Shown: in pieces, positions 23,213 through 37,100 of the stretch
Layout of the letters: the number at the start of each line of letters is the position of its first letter
Position numbering within the stretch: the stretch's first letter is position 1
Position numbers and translations under genes: made by a program
Notes under the pieces: model-generated
Database searches by the model: none
The model's input: the letters and a program-made list of their open reading frames with translations, nothing else
Told to the model about the DNA's origin: nothing
Assembly: GCA_963971575.1 (NCBI GenBank)
Contig: OZ020622.1
Location: forward strand, 15,936,879-16,000,878
Length of the DNA: 64,000 bases
Origin: Liopterus haemorrhoidalis
Taxonomy: Eukaryota; Arthropoda; Insecta; Coleoptera; Dytiscidae
Direction: 5' to 3'

Positions 23213-23269
23213 ATGTTTATTTGATAATTGTAATTTTTTTGTTCATAAATGCACTCATAAGGAAAGACA

Positions 23270-23520
23270 GTATAATTCTCATAAGTTAATTATACAAAAC
23301 TAACAATCTGAAATAAAAGTAGTCACAATCTATACATCTAAATTTGCAGCAAATCAAACTAATACGATATTTTCAACTGTAAATAAAATATTATGTAATT
23401 TTAGATAAGCAAATTGCATTATATTGAACAGACACCATCTTGTAAACCAATCGACGCTTATTTACATACGACGCGGAAAATTGTAGCTAAAGCTTCATTC
23501 TACACAAATTAGGGGATCCG
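23270..23520. repeat. Dispersed repeat (ACTAACAATCTGAAATAAAA family)
   Basis: The block ACAAAACTAACAATCTGAAA followed by CTATACATC recurs at 54885 and, inverted, at 59810-59880 and 24650-24690. Usually found next to a GCGGAACTA MITE. Confidence 0.55.
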
Positions 23521-23699
23521 GAAAGAAATCCATTATTTTATAGTACCATTTTTTTTTTTTCCAGTTATTTCCATAATTATTTATAACGGCTTCCCAATGT
23601 TGTACTAATTTTTAGATACCCTCTCTATAGAAGTTTCCTGGTTTTGACTTAAAATTACTGATCAGGTGATTTTATAAATCAGTGATATTTTGAAAACTA

Positions 23700-24445
23700 C
23701 GAGGGATGTTTCCAAAGTTCTGAGAATTTAGCTATAATTTTTATTATTTTCTTAATTTTCGTCAATATTACAATGTAGTTTTTCAATATAATCTCCATTT
23801 AACTGAATACATTTATCCCAACGATAAACTAATTTTTTTAAGCCGTCCTCAAAGAACTTTCCTATTGAGTTTCTGTTCTGGTCCCAACAGCCTTGGTACC
23901 CAGCGCGGCGAAACCTTGCTAACGCCCAAACAATCATGCAAGATGTCATGAACTTGTCATGTACCTATCCCTAGGCGCACACTAATTTGACGAATAGTCA
24001 TTCGCCTGTCCTCTTTCAGTAGGTCTTCGACGGCAGTAATGTTTCTTTCATTTACCGACGTGCTTGGGCGCCCACTGCGTGGATCGTCTTTTAGTGATAT
24101 TCTACCGGTTTTAAAACGATCGATCCACCGATAAATAGTACTTTTGGATTCTGCAGACTCACCAAATACTCCTTGCAGACGCAGAATAATTTCTGATGTT
24201 TTCACACCTTCTTTCCACAAAAAGAAAATTATTGCTCTTTGAGATTTTGCTGCGTCTTCCATGGTTACAAAAACAGTGCTATGAAAACGCGTCTATAACA
24301 GTCGAACACCTAAATCAGACTGAACAATATTGCATTAGATAGTTACATAAACATGTCAAGACTTGTCTGGCACCCATAATGTTGCCTATAAGTTCTGTGT
24401 AATTTAATTATAGCACAATTCCCAGAATTTAGGAAACATCCCTCG
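23700..24445 (-). mobile_element. Mariner with both ends, internally deleted
   Basis: Inverted ends CGAGGGATGTTTCCAAAGTT at 23700 and its near complement ending 24445, flanked by TA. Minus-strand frames: 24262-23957 starts MEDAAKSQRAIIFFLWKEGV and holds the N-terminal helix-turn-helix region (SGRPSTSVNERNITAVED). 23949-23752 holds the C-terminal tail (LVYRWDKCIQLNGDYIE). The catalytic DDD core is missing and the two frames are separated by a short stop-containing join. Non-autonomous but with mobilisable-looking ends. Confidence 0.85.
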
Positions 24446-24449
24446 TATA

Positions 24450-27400
24450 TAAATATAAGTTTTTGAATCCCCCAATATATTTAATAAATTACAGAAAATT
24501 GTTGTCTGATCTTTATTATTAAGTTGTTAAGAGATAACATTTTTATAACAATTATTTCTACAATTAAAAATATCCTATTGGATACATAAATATATAATAA
24601 TAACATAATTCGCTGCAAATTGTGATGCGTAGTTTGTTTCTAATTTTATTTCAGATTGTTAGTTTTGTATAAGTTTGTAGGGGTTATATGTATCGTTAAT
24701 CCTAGCAGTCGGCGCTATATTTTTTATAGATTTTCGTGTGAGGCTGAAGAAGTTTATTATTGTTTTTTTGTATAGGCTCTCAATGTTGCAGTACAATTAT
24801 TTTTAAAAAGATATATTTTATCAATATAATTATGTTTCCCTATGAAAGGGCAGTTTTGTGCAATGATATTGCTGTAAAAGTCTATGAATATAGACATACA
24901 CACAGATGGAACATGATGTTTGTACATTTTACTTTATATAAAGTTGCTTATTTCATTTGCACTTTGTTTTGTGAAATGGGTTAATTTTGTTTCCTTAATA
25001 AATATATCATAATGATGTAATTTGTGTTATTATTTTACCTATATTTTTGATTTAACATACAGTATTACGTAATACAATATGATCGAAAAAATACGTGTAA
25101 TAGATGATTTTTTACTTAACATAATACAGAGTTTTCCAAACCTTTTGAGCCGCGGAGCAGTTTTCACGGGAAGAATTCTTCACGGAGCACTATCGTTGGT
25201 ATACAAAGTAGCGTATACTCAAAAAAATATTTCGGTGGGGGGGTTCATAACATCGAAATTTATACGTATAGAAAATACGAGCAATCTTGAAATGCGGTAA
25301 TTATAATTTTAGTTATTTCGAATTTTCGGGGGGAGGGGATTTATCCCCCTAATCTTCTCTATGCGTACACCACTGGCTATATATTTTAGTTGATCTGAAT
25401 GTGTGATATGTTATATACATATGTAGAAATAAATTTCTCAGTTGATCAATACAAGATAATTGTTTTATGTCGATCTTGAAAAGTTATCTGGTACGGACTA
25501 TAAACTGAGTAAAATGTAACAATGCTTGTTAGTTAAAAGCAAAAGTATTAATAAAAAATCAGCTGTGGCCATCACAAAGTACGTACTTAAACAATATACT
25601 CTCTAACACAGAAATTATTTACTTTAACCGTGGAAACATTACATATACGTACGACAAAATAAATACTTAATAAGTATTATTACTATAATAAAAATAACAA
25701 AAATATATTTTTTTAAATTAGCTTTGGCTACCACGTACTGACCGCCAAAAATCTTCCATTTCCAGATGACCGCGTTTTACCAAAAGTTGATTAGGTTTCA
25801 TAAAAATCCGTTTAGCCAAACTCGCTTTACACGTGTCCAAGGACCGACAGACATACCAACAGACATCATGCTAAAAATAGTAAAAACATCTAAAGCTCTA
25901 GGCATAAAATTGTGATATTGATTCGGCAATTAAAACCTATAACTTTGAAAGCTTTATAACTATATTATAAAATACCAACATACCAGCGAACAGAATTCGA
26001 AAAACATTATGTAGGAACCTCATTCCGAGGACATCCATTGAAATTTAAAAATGTCAAAATCGGTATGGGGCAAAATGAAGCTTTTCAAAATAGAAAATAC
26101 CGATAAAAAAAAACTATTGAAATACTATCTTTATAATATTTGAACACACTTGTCGTCTACTGGACGTTCTTAGACAGAAACTGTGGCAGCTTTTTTAACA
26201 ATCCGTAATTTAGCCAGCGATCCATCGAAAAATAATCGCAGCAAAAACAAATAAATAACACTGCATCACTATGACTTACTGTCTGAATTATAAGAGATCT
26301 AAAGAATATAGGTAATTCATATTCCCATTGCATGAAACGTCACAACATCCATTATCTATTATTTGGCAAATTTTAAGGAATTTGTATTGCATTATATGCC
26401 GCTCCTGTAATATATCAGCCCTGTAATAGAACAGTCACTCAGCTGTATATTTGTATTTCATAAAGGTTAAAGCTTTTTCAATGACCAGTTGAACTATTGA
26501 GGTTCGAGTGCCTTCGAGTTTTTAGCTACATCCAGAACACCAGCCATATTCATATAATGGCACAGCTCGTACAACGTCTTATTTTTTTTTAATTTTAATT
26601 TTATTGCAGAAACAAGATTTGTATGGGTTTAGAAATTAAAACAATGAGTTATTTGTGTTAAAACTTACGTACTTAATATGTGATATTATATAGTCTTCGT
26701 TGAAACGAGCATTATTTATTATTACAGCCTGTTTAGTTAGAAACAAAAAATATTTGTTTATTCATTCTATTACCTCCCATTACTTATAGTTTCCTAATAA
26801 AACTGTTAAATAAATCAGCCTTTAAAATACAACAATAAGATTTTTTTTTTGTCGGCGAGTGTATTTTTTTTATTTCATAATCGATTAATCGATTATTTTC
26901 TACCAATTTAATCGAAAATCTATGATAACATTTCAATTAATCAAATAATTAATAATTTTTATTCCATCTCTAGTCATAACTTGCTGCTCGAAATTGTATA
27001 TGTTTTTGTTAACTTATTGGAATTAAATGAGAAAAGTATTAGACAAAACGGAATAACTATTTATATCTCGTTACCCCAAATGTTCAAGAAGAACTAAACG
27101 CGATTTTTATTATTTTTTTAAATTGTTACGAGTTCACTTTGAATTGGGTTTTTGTTAAATAAAATGGTCAAAAGGCTACCAGATCAATGAGCATAAAAAA
27201 TGTTGAGATCTTGATGAAGCACTCTTGTAGGGGTACATGTGTACCCCTAACTAATATAAGTTTAAACACGTGATTTCGTTCCCGTATCATTTTTGGTAAT
27301 TGTAAATATTACCATGACACAAGTTATTATCGTACAATCAGCTAGCTACGTTAGGAAAACGAATTAATGGTGCAATTCTGTAGCAAATCTGCAAGCTACA

Positions 27401-27840
27401 GACGATCGTATCGAAGGAGTTGTTTCATGTGTTGTTATGGATAATTTCTTACAGATTCTGTGAGTAAGTTTACAGCTTTGTGTACACCATAAACAATATC
27501 AAATGGTCTTCAATATATATGTTGATAGTGACGTAGCTTCAAATTTAAAACTTTAATTTAATTTTTAAACTAAATTATAAAGTATTATCAATGTCCAATA
27601 CTTAAAAAATATGTAATGTTTTGGCGGTCAAAAAGAATTAAATTTAAATTTCCCGCCAATTGGTATCGACAGAGTTTCGTCCATTACAGATGGCAGTGTA
27701 TATTAAAGAATGACGCGTCGTTGCCGTGTTCAACAAGCAAAACAGAAGAATTAAATAGTGTAGAAAAATCAAATTTTTACCTCCAACAATGTAAGTAACA
27801 TAAAATTAACTGTCCATTTAACACATTTACAATAAAAACC
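24450..27840. other. Gene-free stretch before GABPB
   Basis: Only repeat fragments seen: an inverted copy of the dispersed repeat at 24610-24700, a possible hAT remnant at 25127-25374 (ends CAGAGTTTTCC and ACACCACTG), and an inverted, eroded HINE copy. The palindrome ATAATCGATTAATCGATTAT is at 26878. No convincing coding sequence. Confidence 0.4.
25550..26070 (-). mobile_element. HINE-like element B, eroded copy
   Basis: Begins AAAATCAGCTGTGGCCATCAC and ends near GTCAAAATCGGTATGGG. The complement carries the family segments (TTCATAAAAATCCGTTTAGC, GACAGACAT, CATCATGCTAAAAATAGT). The outermost right end is lost. Confidence 0.6.
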
Positions 27841-27864
27841 CGGTATAAATGGCTGCTTTTAGTT

Positions 27865-27912
27865 AGCACTTCCGTTTCTTAACAGGAACAGGAAGCGTGT
27901 GAAAGATGGCGA
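27865..27912 (+). promoter_or_regulatory. ETS and YY1 motif cluster upstream of GABPB
   Basis: ACTTCCG at 27868-27874 (complement CGGAAGT, core ETS/GABP site), CAGGAAG at 27889-27895 (second ETS core) and AAGATGGCG at 27903-27911 (YY1-like), about 200 bp before the GABPB ATG. A candidate acceptor (CTTACTTTTAG) at about 28073 suggests these lie in or near an untranslated first exon. Confidence 0.45.
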
Positions 27913-28102
27913 TTCGATTTTCCTGTGCAGAAGTTTAATTTTCGAAAACATATGTAGTTGTTTTGTTAACATGTCTTCTAACCTAATACCAATGTTTACT
28001 AATAAACCACATAACATACAATAACAAACAACTAACTAGAAATGTTTCTTAATTTACGTGTCTTACTTTTAGGTTTTAAATACATAAATTTCATTTTTCA
28101 AA

Positions 28103-28168
28103 ATGCAAGGAGTTTCAAGTGTGATCCTACCTGAAGGAGTTAGTTTCGATGGTGCAACTATTGTACCG
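28103..28168 (+). CDS. GABPB: GABPB exon 1 (coding)
   Basis: ATG at 28103 starts [20 protein letters not shown]; donor GTAAGT at 28169, phase 0. Not conserved with vertebrates, so the start rests on frame and context. Confidence 0.8.
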
Positions 28169-31100
28169 GTAAGTTTTTAAGGATAAATTATGTTGACATC
28201 ACTTAATTTTTGGTTAATTCTTCCAGATATTGACTGACATTGGTCCACGATTGATACAAACGAGAACACCACCTGTATCGATAGTGGAATTAGGAAAAAA
28301 ATTACTGAATGCTGCAAAAAATGGAGAAACTGAGGAAGTTAGAGATTTGATGGCAAAAGGAGCACCGTTTACTACAGATTGGGTAGGTGTATGATTAATA
28401 ATTATTTAACATAGACATATTCTCTCCGCACACAGAAATATCTTAGTTTTATACCTAAAAAATACATCAGCACTACTCACCATTAAGGTCCTTAGCTTTA
28501 TTGATGATCATTTACTATTTTTGCTTGTCCTTCCCCTTTTTTTTTAGTCTTCGATTCTATTGATATAAGTTAGTTTTCATCTCTCCTTTTGAGTCTCTAT
28601 GTCTCGTGCCTATCACACACTGTCAGCGTTCAGTGAGCAATACACTAAACATGTGAATCTCAGGTAGAGTGCCTGAATGTTTTTTAGTTTGTTCATAAAA
28701 ATTACGGAGTTTTAAGGCATAAAAAAGAGTCTTCAGCCTGCGGAAAAAAATTCTGAATACGTTGGTGTAAATCAGATTAGTATGATAAATAGTTACAGAG
28801 TTCTAAGAATTTGTCTTTAGGCAATTATTACCATATAATTTTAAACATTTTAGTTGGTTTAAATTATTTTTAAAAAAGTCAGTGTGTCAACCCTGAGTGT
28901 CAAAGACAGGCCTATTTTACCATAACCGATAAAGCAACGGAGCATGTTATCTCCACTACAAATGAACCCTATTTTTATGATAATTTCTATCTATGTGCAG
29001 TTTTTAGGGTTTTGTAGGTACGACCACCAAAAAACCCTTATAACGTCACTCATGTGTTTGTCTGTCTGCCTGTACAGTAGAATACTTGTACAACTTTTTG
29101 ACCCACATATAGGAAAACTATAAAGAGTTCAAAAAAATACAGCATGGGATAAATATAAACAAATATGTATTTAATAAAAACATAAATATTTTTTTAAATT
29201 TGGAGTGGCATATCAAATTAAAACTCTTAATGCGAAGATCAACAAACAAATTTTTATTTATGAAAAATGTGAAAAATGTGTCAAAAAAAATGGTTCCCCA
29301 CCCTATCTCTCAAAGGGATTGATCTAAAAATCTAAAAAAAATCTTCGTAATGATAGATACATTTTTCAAAAAATGTCGATTTTTTTGTCGTTGGTAAAAA
29401 AAAAGTATTTTTTTAAAATTTATTGTATAGTATCAATAGAAAGCTCTTACGACGTAGATTACGGAACGATAGATTGTTTTTTAAAATTTGTTTCTTTTAA
29501 CACGAATTTAGCCAAAAATGTACAAAAGTTCTTGTCCCGCACCACTTTAACAAAAAGGTTTAAACCAAAAATTTGAAAAAATTTGGGTAATGTATATTGA
29601 TTTGAGCCGGAAACGTACGAGAGGAATTTTGGACCAGATTGTGTTTTTGAAAAATATGGTAGTTTTTGTGTTTTTGAAAAAATTAATTATATTTTTAATT
29701 CATGGTTAAATATGGCTAGTAATATTATGGATTTTTTGTATTTATAGCTAAGATAGTGCGTGTATTCTTTTGTAATTAAAAATATTAAAATAATATATTT
29801 TTTTACTAGTTGCAAAGTAATTTTCTCACACCACACTATACTGTAAAATATTTCTTATTATCTGTCTCATTTTGTAATACGTAACTAACAGGGAAAGTTC
29901 ATTTTTTATGTTGTATATTGACAATACATTTATAATATTATCATAGTATTGGTTCACACAAATACGCCAAAGTCTGTTTTTTTTTTTTTTTTTTATTTAA
30001 AAATTTTAAGACTCTTCAGCTACTGTGGCTATTAGCGTCTGTGTTTACATCGATTTTTACAATATATGTTTTATTTTGCATAGATAGGTTATACACAGAT
30101 GTTTAGATTTTATTATAAATATTTACTTGTGTGATAAAGTTAAGTATATTTGTCATTGTATTAGTGTCGTTCGCGAGGGCTTGTTTCATCGTGTTTGGGA
30201 TGTTGTTTCTTAGTTTTTCTTGTTGGTATTTTGTGTAGTGTAGTATGATGTGTTCGAGGGTGAGTGGTGTGTCGCAAGTGTCGCATGTAGGTTGTTGTGT
30301 TTTTTTGAAGATGTGTTCATGTGTTAACAGGGTGTGCCCTATTCTGAGTCTTGTTAGTGTGACCTGGTCTCTCCTTCTGTGTGTAGATGTCCAATTTTGG
30401 GTAGTTTCTTTTATATTTCTTAATTTGTTAGTAATATTTGTGTTGGTCCATTCATTGCTCCACTCTTCTTTGATTCTTGCTTTAATGATGTTTTTTTGAT
30501 CTTCGGGTTGTATTGCTGTTTTCAGTTCTTCATCTTGAGTTGCTTGTCTTGCATTTTCGTCTGCTTTTTCATCCCCTTTATGCCTATGTGGGATGGGATC
30601 CACACAAAAGTGACTGCAAAAGTCTGTTTACACCACAATAGTCACCAAAGTAACCAGATCTAGTTTCGTATTACAAATTGAGACGGATTATATTAATCCA
30701 ATGAAGACTTGAATATGAAGCAAATGCAGAAAAAAACGCTGGGATATTTGGCAAATTATTTAAATTTTGGTTAAAAAAATTAAATGGCAGCTCTTAGTTT
30801 TCAAATAATGAATAAAAGTGATTATCAAAAAAACTGTTGATTTTGATGTGATAAATATACCTAGACATCCAGTATTATGTTGGCTTCTTACACCTATTAA
30901 ATACCTGCAAAACCCTGAAATGTGTGAAAATTCACACTTCACTTTTGGGCTCGTAATTTTCGTTTTCCGGGGAGTGGGGTGGTAGTATTGTCTTCTCGGG
31001 CCCGGGCTCTTTCGGCGCTCTTACCTTCCCTTTCCAATTGAGAACTGACACGCTCGGATAGCAGTCTGGTGGTCAAATATTGTAGTATGCGACTGTAGTA

Positions 31101-34100
31101 CTGTTTGAAATTATTACATATTTTCTAGTGTTGATTTTTGGTTAGAATGTCGATAGATACATTTTCATAAAATAAAAATGTACTGTGCTTAAATTAACCT
31201 GTTCCCTGTTAGCATATTCACAGCTAAATACTAGACAATTCAGCCATTTTACCATGAATTACAGCGCCGCCAACGGTCATGTCACTTCTCAATTATCAGT
31301 TACCATTTCTTGCTCCAGTGTTGCGAGGCCCCTTAATGCAAACATGAAACGAGTGCACATAAACAACATTTTTTTCACATTTAATAGCAAGAATAAAATA
31401 GACATAATGAAAATAGTTATAATATTAAATAGACAAATATAAAAATAAAATTGAGAATAAAAAAGGATAACGGTTTGGAAAAAAAAATACTTAAAAGTTA
31501 AGACTCCAGGGGGGAAGTGCCCCCTACCCCTTTCTGCGAGCGCCTATGACTCTCTTACTAACCATTTTAATACAAAGATGAAAAGTACTGGTTATATTCG
31601 CGACTGCAAATAACAGTGAGACGTCTGGTGGTGACTAGCTAAATTAAACAGAAGCGTATATTTGGATAATATTTGTAGCGTGTTGTGCTGCAGTTTATGT
31701 GAATTAAGAAGTATTTTAAAATATAGTGACTTAAATACAGTGCATTTTTGCCGAAATATTGTTTGAACAGATAAATATTAAGAAAAAACTTCTGACATAT
31801 ACGCTTCTCGTGCGCCATTAGCTGTTGTATGCAGCGCCGCCAACGTTAGTTTCAGTCGCGAATAGTATCTCTTTGTCTTATTTACTAAATTCATGGATTA
31901 ATTTGGTAAAATTTATTTGTTTTTAGTTGGGTACTAGTCCGTTACATTTTGCTGCTGCAAATAACCATTTAGAAACCTGTGAAGTATTATTAAGAGCTGG
32001 TATATCTCGCGATGCAAGGACGAAGGTCGATAGAACACCGTTACATATGGCTGCTTACGAGGGACATGCAGCTGTTTGTGAAACCTTAATTTTGAATGGA
32101 GCTGACATTGAAGCTAGAGATATGGTAAGTTCTAAAGTATAAGATGTTTTTAGTAATTTTAATTCGTGGTGTGCAGTTCAAGGATGTCAGGGAGAGATCA
32201 GGACTGTGTTATGATCTGCCAGTTCTACATTACAATTTTCTCCTGTGAAACGCAATACTTCCTTCAAACATTCAGTGCTATCCGACTTCCAACACTTGTG
32301 AAATTACTTCCAATCAGATATTGTTTGAAATTTCAATACTTTGCCATTATTTTTCTGCTGTACTATTTGTCTTTTTCTGACATTTTTAATAATCCTGATT
32401 GACATTTGATCTTGTAAATAAAAATTTTACTGACTAATCGTTACTATAATTAAATATAAACTAGTATGGTTAGTTAAATTTTTTGGCGCACAGCAACAAA
32501 GGCTATTTGCGCTATAAACTAGTATAACTTAGCGATATTTATATAGTCTATCGAAGCAAACAAAGTCCCTGGGCAGGCGTGGCATAGAGCGCATACAATC
32601 TCAAGTACACTCAACAGCATATTAAACTCGCGCGAAATTCTATATATGTGTGACCTATTATATATAAATATTAATAATAGTTATAAATACAAATCAATTT
32701 TGAGTTATAAATTCAAATCAACTTGAATTATATCAAACACAAATTGTAGGGGCTCTAGGCAAACCACTAACTGATATGGAATTTTTAGCACACCATACAG
32801 AGCTATAATGCAAAATTTCGCGGACTCGACGGACGTTTGACTACAGTGTCTTATGTGATTTCAATAAACAAATGTTACTAACCTTGGTTATCGTGGATAG
32901 CTGTCTTCTGGGTACCCAGATACTGAGGAAACTTCTGAATGACACCAACAGAACATTTGCAATTGAAGAGCACACACAGACACTTTGATATGTGATAAAA
33001 TCACTAGATATATTTATATTTTTAATAATATAATAATATAATTACTGCGAGAGTTTATATATAGGTTTAATACAACCGAACTGACGTGATACGCACGTAA
33101 TATTGAAGTGTAAGAATACGTCTTAATACAACGACTAATCTCAACTCTATTATAAAAAATTCAACGTTTCTAAACATAACATAAATCAAAGTAACAAAGA
33201 GGGCTATTATACCGCGGTGTTCATAGTTACGAGGCGTGATAGTAAAATACAACGTCTGCATTTTAACTGAAAAGAAAACATTCAATCTAAACAAAGATAT
33301 TTTTAAATAAACTAACATGAACAAAAAAAAAAAAACAAAATTAAGTTTAAAATTTCAAAACGAGACACAAATACTAAAGCACAAATTATACAAATGAAGC
33401 GTAAAATCAGTTCTGCGTCAGACTATACACATTGCCTAAGGTGAACCCTAATTGGTCGGACGGAAACCCGCCTAAAAGTTTTCAAATTAGTTCACATATA
33501 TTCCGGGGTTCTTGTTTGCTTCGTGGCACTATAAATTGGTTATTATAACCAAATTTTTATCTATCTCTTCAAATTATTAACTTGGCAGTGAGAAGTAACC
33601 AACGATAAACCAACGTTGGAAACAATCTTTCTCCACGACCCCTATACAATTTCATCATTGGCGCGGTAGCCCGAGTTGAGCCTCGGCCTCCTGTTTCCAT
33701 GTTTCATGACTATGTTTTCCATCTATGTACATTCAGGAGATATGGTCAGTATTACGTCCATTTTTTAGCGTACACAGAAAGGCACAAACGGCTAAGCAGA
33801 ACCTGTAATTTTTATAAATATTTTTTATACAAATTATTTGACATAAGCAGGACAAATAGCAGGTACAAACGATTTAAAGTTTGCAGCTTCTGGCTTGCCA
33901 TACTATACAATTTACCAGTTCTAAAATCAATTTTCACTACTAGTACAGGAAATGAAGCATTTTGGCTCGCAATTTTTTCGTCCAGCATGGAATTACGTGA
34001 AATTTTCACAGAAGGTAGGGATTAGCCCAAGGATCATTTTCTACATCATGCCGGTGTACGCTAAAACCTTGGGGGTGGTTGCACCCCATCTCGGGGGTGG

Positions 34101-37100
34101 AAATTTGTTACTACATTTTAACTATAGGAATCGATGGGAAAACTAATTCTAAGAAAAAAATGTTCTTTACGTTTTCTTCGAAAAACTAATATTTTTTGAG
34201 TTATTCGCGGTTGAAAGTAACAGTTTTTCGACGAAAAAATTGATGTTTTTAAAAAGCTTTTTGCGAATAACTCGAAAAATATGCATTTTATCAAAAAAAC
34301 TGTAGAGAGCAAAATTGTAGCTTTTAAAAAAACAAACAAAATCCTTTTTTTAAATTATTTTTCTACGACCAATACGAACCGAGATACGGCATGTTAATGG
34401 TTAACTTTTTTTCGTCAAATGCATAATTTGAAAGATTCAAAGTCAAATAACAGGAAAAATTTGCATTTTTCGAGGAAAACTCATTGAATCTTTTTTAAAG
34501 TATTTGATTAGACCTTTCAAACAAAAAAAAAAAAAGTCTAGCATAAAAATTAAGCGACTTATGATCAAAATAAGGTCGGTACCTACTTTTTTCTACGAAA
34601 AAATCAGTGAAAACAACTCCCTATTTACCCCCCTAATTAAAATTGATCCTCACCCTTCTGTGGTTCTCTTCATATATGTATTTTCAGTACACCAGTTTGA
34701 CCAATTTAAAATGCCTAATTTTAGAAAAATTGGAGCTTAAAGAAAAAACGATTTTTTGCGATTTCGTATTTTTCACCCTTTTCTTCAAAATATCTCCGAA
34801 ATTACTGGAGATACGAAAAAAATGATAGAGCACTAAATTGTAGCTTTTTTAATGACTTAAATTTCCCTGTGCATATATTTTCTGTACAGTGAATATTTGG
34901 CGAGATATAGCCGTTTTAAACCTCTTTTTACAAGCGAACACCACCTTATTCGAGCCCTTCAAACTCACCCCATTTAAAAACTAAGGGATCTTAAGGAATT
35001 TAATTTACATAGTCTTATAGCTCTTGAAAAGCCCTACAAAATCGTTTTTGAAAAACTTTCTATCACTAAAAATGAAGGAGCTATATTTAAAAAACCAATA
35101 AATTTTTTTTCGAAACATTCGAATAGCATGGTTCGGAGCGTTATAATCTACATAACCAGTATTTTCGGCAGCAATACGTTACATGTTCCACTTTTTCCAT
35201 TCAAACTAATTTCAAATTTTGGTGCAAATCGATGCAAGATGAAATCATTTTTTAAGATAAATACTTTTTTTTTACATTAAGCTCCAACAAGAGTTGATTT
35301 TTAAGGGTTGAAACATTATGAAATTGTATTCTAAAGCATAAAACGATCCATATAACTTAAATAGTAGCCGATGTGGTTTTTCTGGTTGTCTTGGAGAAAA
35401 TAGGGTCTGTGACTCGGTTGTAAGAGAAAATTCGATGCTCGTGGTTCCTCACGTTCGCTTGTGGTTCGCGCTCGGATTGTTCCACTCGCTTCGAATTTTC
35501 TCATGCCAGCTTTGTTGCAGAATATACTATTCTACGTGTTTGTAACCTTATACAATTATTATTTACTATATAATTATTTTGCAGTTAAAAATGAGTGCTC
35601 TTCATTGGGCCGTACAAAATGAACACCCAGGCGTAGCAGCACTCCTATTGAAACACGGAGCAAATCCAGATGTTATAAATAAGTTCGATAAGTCTCCTGT
35701 AGATATAGCCGTAGACTTAAATCGTATGGACATTGTACAACAATTGCAGTTCTTGCATGGAGATCCTCTTGGTACAATGGAAAGTGATTTACAAATCACC
35801 TTAGATTCCGAGGAGGAACGGCCAATGGAAAAAGAACAACTTCAACAAAATGAAGAAGGTAAAAAGTAGAATTTGTTGAAATTAATATACATAGCTGTAA
35901 CTTCTAGATGGAACATATTGTAAAATAAATAAAATAAAAATACGGTTAATGTTCCGTATGAGCCCAACAGAAAATCCAATGAAAGCGCTTTGAAAAAGTA
36001 TTTCAATTACTTTCTGGTATTTGTAATATTGTATTTCAAATACTTCGAAAAAAATGCTGTCAGTATTTGGATTTACAAATACTTTCTCCATGGTATTTGT
36101 TTTTGATACTTGTTTTCTGAAAACGTCAGTAGGTCTGTTCGTTACTTTGCGTTTACCTTTTACGGCTGCGTCAAAATTTTCTGTTCATTTGAATTGGCAG
36201 TTTACTGGAAAGTCACTAGATGTTGTTCGTTTCGGTAAAACAACTGATGGCGTCTTACTGCCATCAGTTATCAAGAAATCTTACAGCTACTTGTGAGTCA
36301 GTTGAATGGAAATAAATCGGCAATAAATTGAAAATAATTGAAAGTGTGTATTGTATTTATAAGAGACACTGTACATAAACCCCATTCACAATAAATGTGA
36401 GATGACGTCACACTTGGTTAATTTAAGTACCAACGTTATGATATGTTTTAATCAACATCAATCCATAACTCAGTTAATACATTTATTTATTTCATGTTGG
36501 TACTTTTTTACAGTGTTGTCGGTTTTAAATTGGATTGTTCAATCGTTATTTGGACGTCAGGTTAACGTTTAGGCGTTTGCTTCCCGAACCCGCTGTGTCA
36601 ATGTGACACCAGGCGAAAAATTAAAGTAAATTGTATAAAAAGTATTAAAAGAACACGACACATTTCTAAAAACAAATATTTCTGATGATTCTTATACACT
36701 GAAATTTATTATTATTTTTTTTTAATACTATATTACACACTTAATATACAGTCTGTTCCAAACGGTTAAGCGGAACTAAATGGGAATTTAGTTCTTTTAG
36801 GTTGTCACAAAAAGGGACCTTGCTTGGGTTATTTCATTTTTCACGTTGGAATGTCAAAATTTAAAATTTCAACAATGAAACCATGGAAACGAATAACATA
36901 TGTCAAAATTAAATATTTTTTTTAGATATTTTAATGACAAAAAAATAAATACAGTCTGTTCCAAACGGTTAAGCGGAACTACATTTTGCAATCTAGTTAC
37001 TTTCATCGTTTAAATCGTGCCTATCGGCCGTTTTGTTTAAGCTTTGTAAATCATACTTACAATAAACATTTTTTGGTTAAGGTTAATATCATTTTAAAAT

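Larger units (their letters stand above)
29001..30943 (+). mobile_element. HINE-like element C, copy 2, interrupted
   Basis: Starts TTTTTAGGGTTTTGTAGGTA and ends with CCTGCAAAACCCTGAAATGT and the hairpin TGTGTGAAAATTCACAC. Interrupted by the MITE at 29866-30694, which is itself interrupted by a LINE. Sits in GABPB intron 2. Confidence 0.7.
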
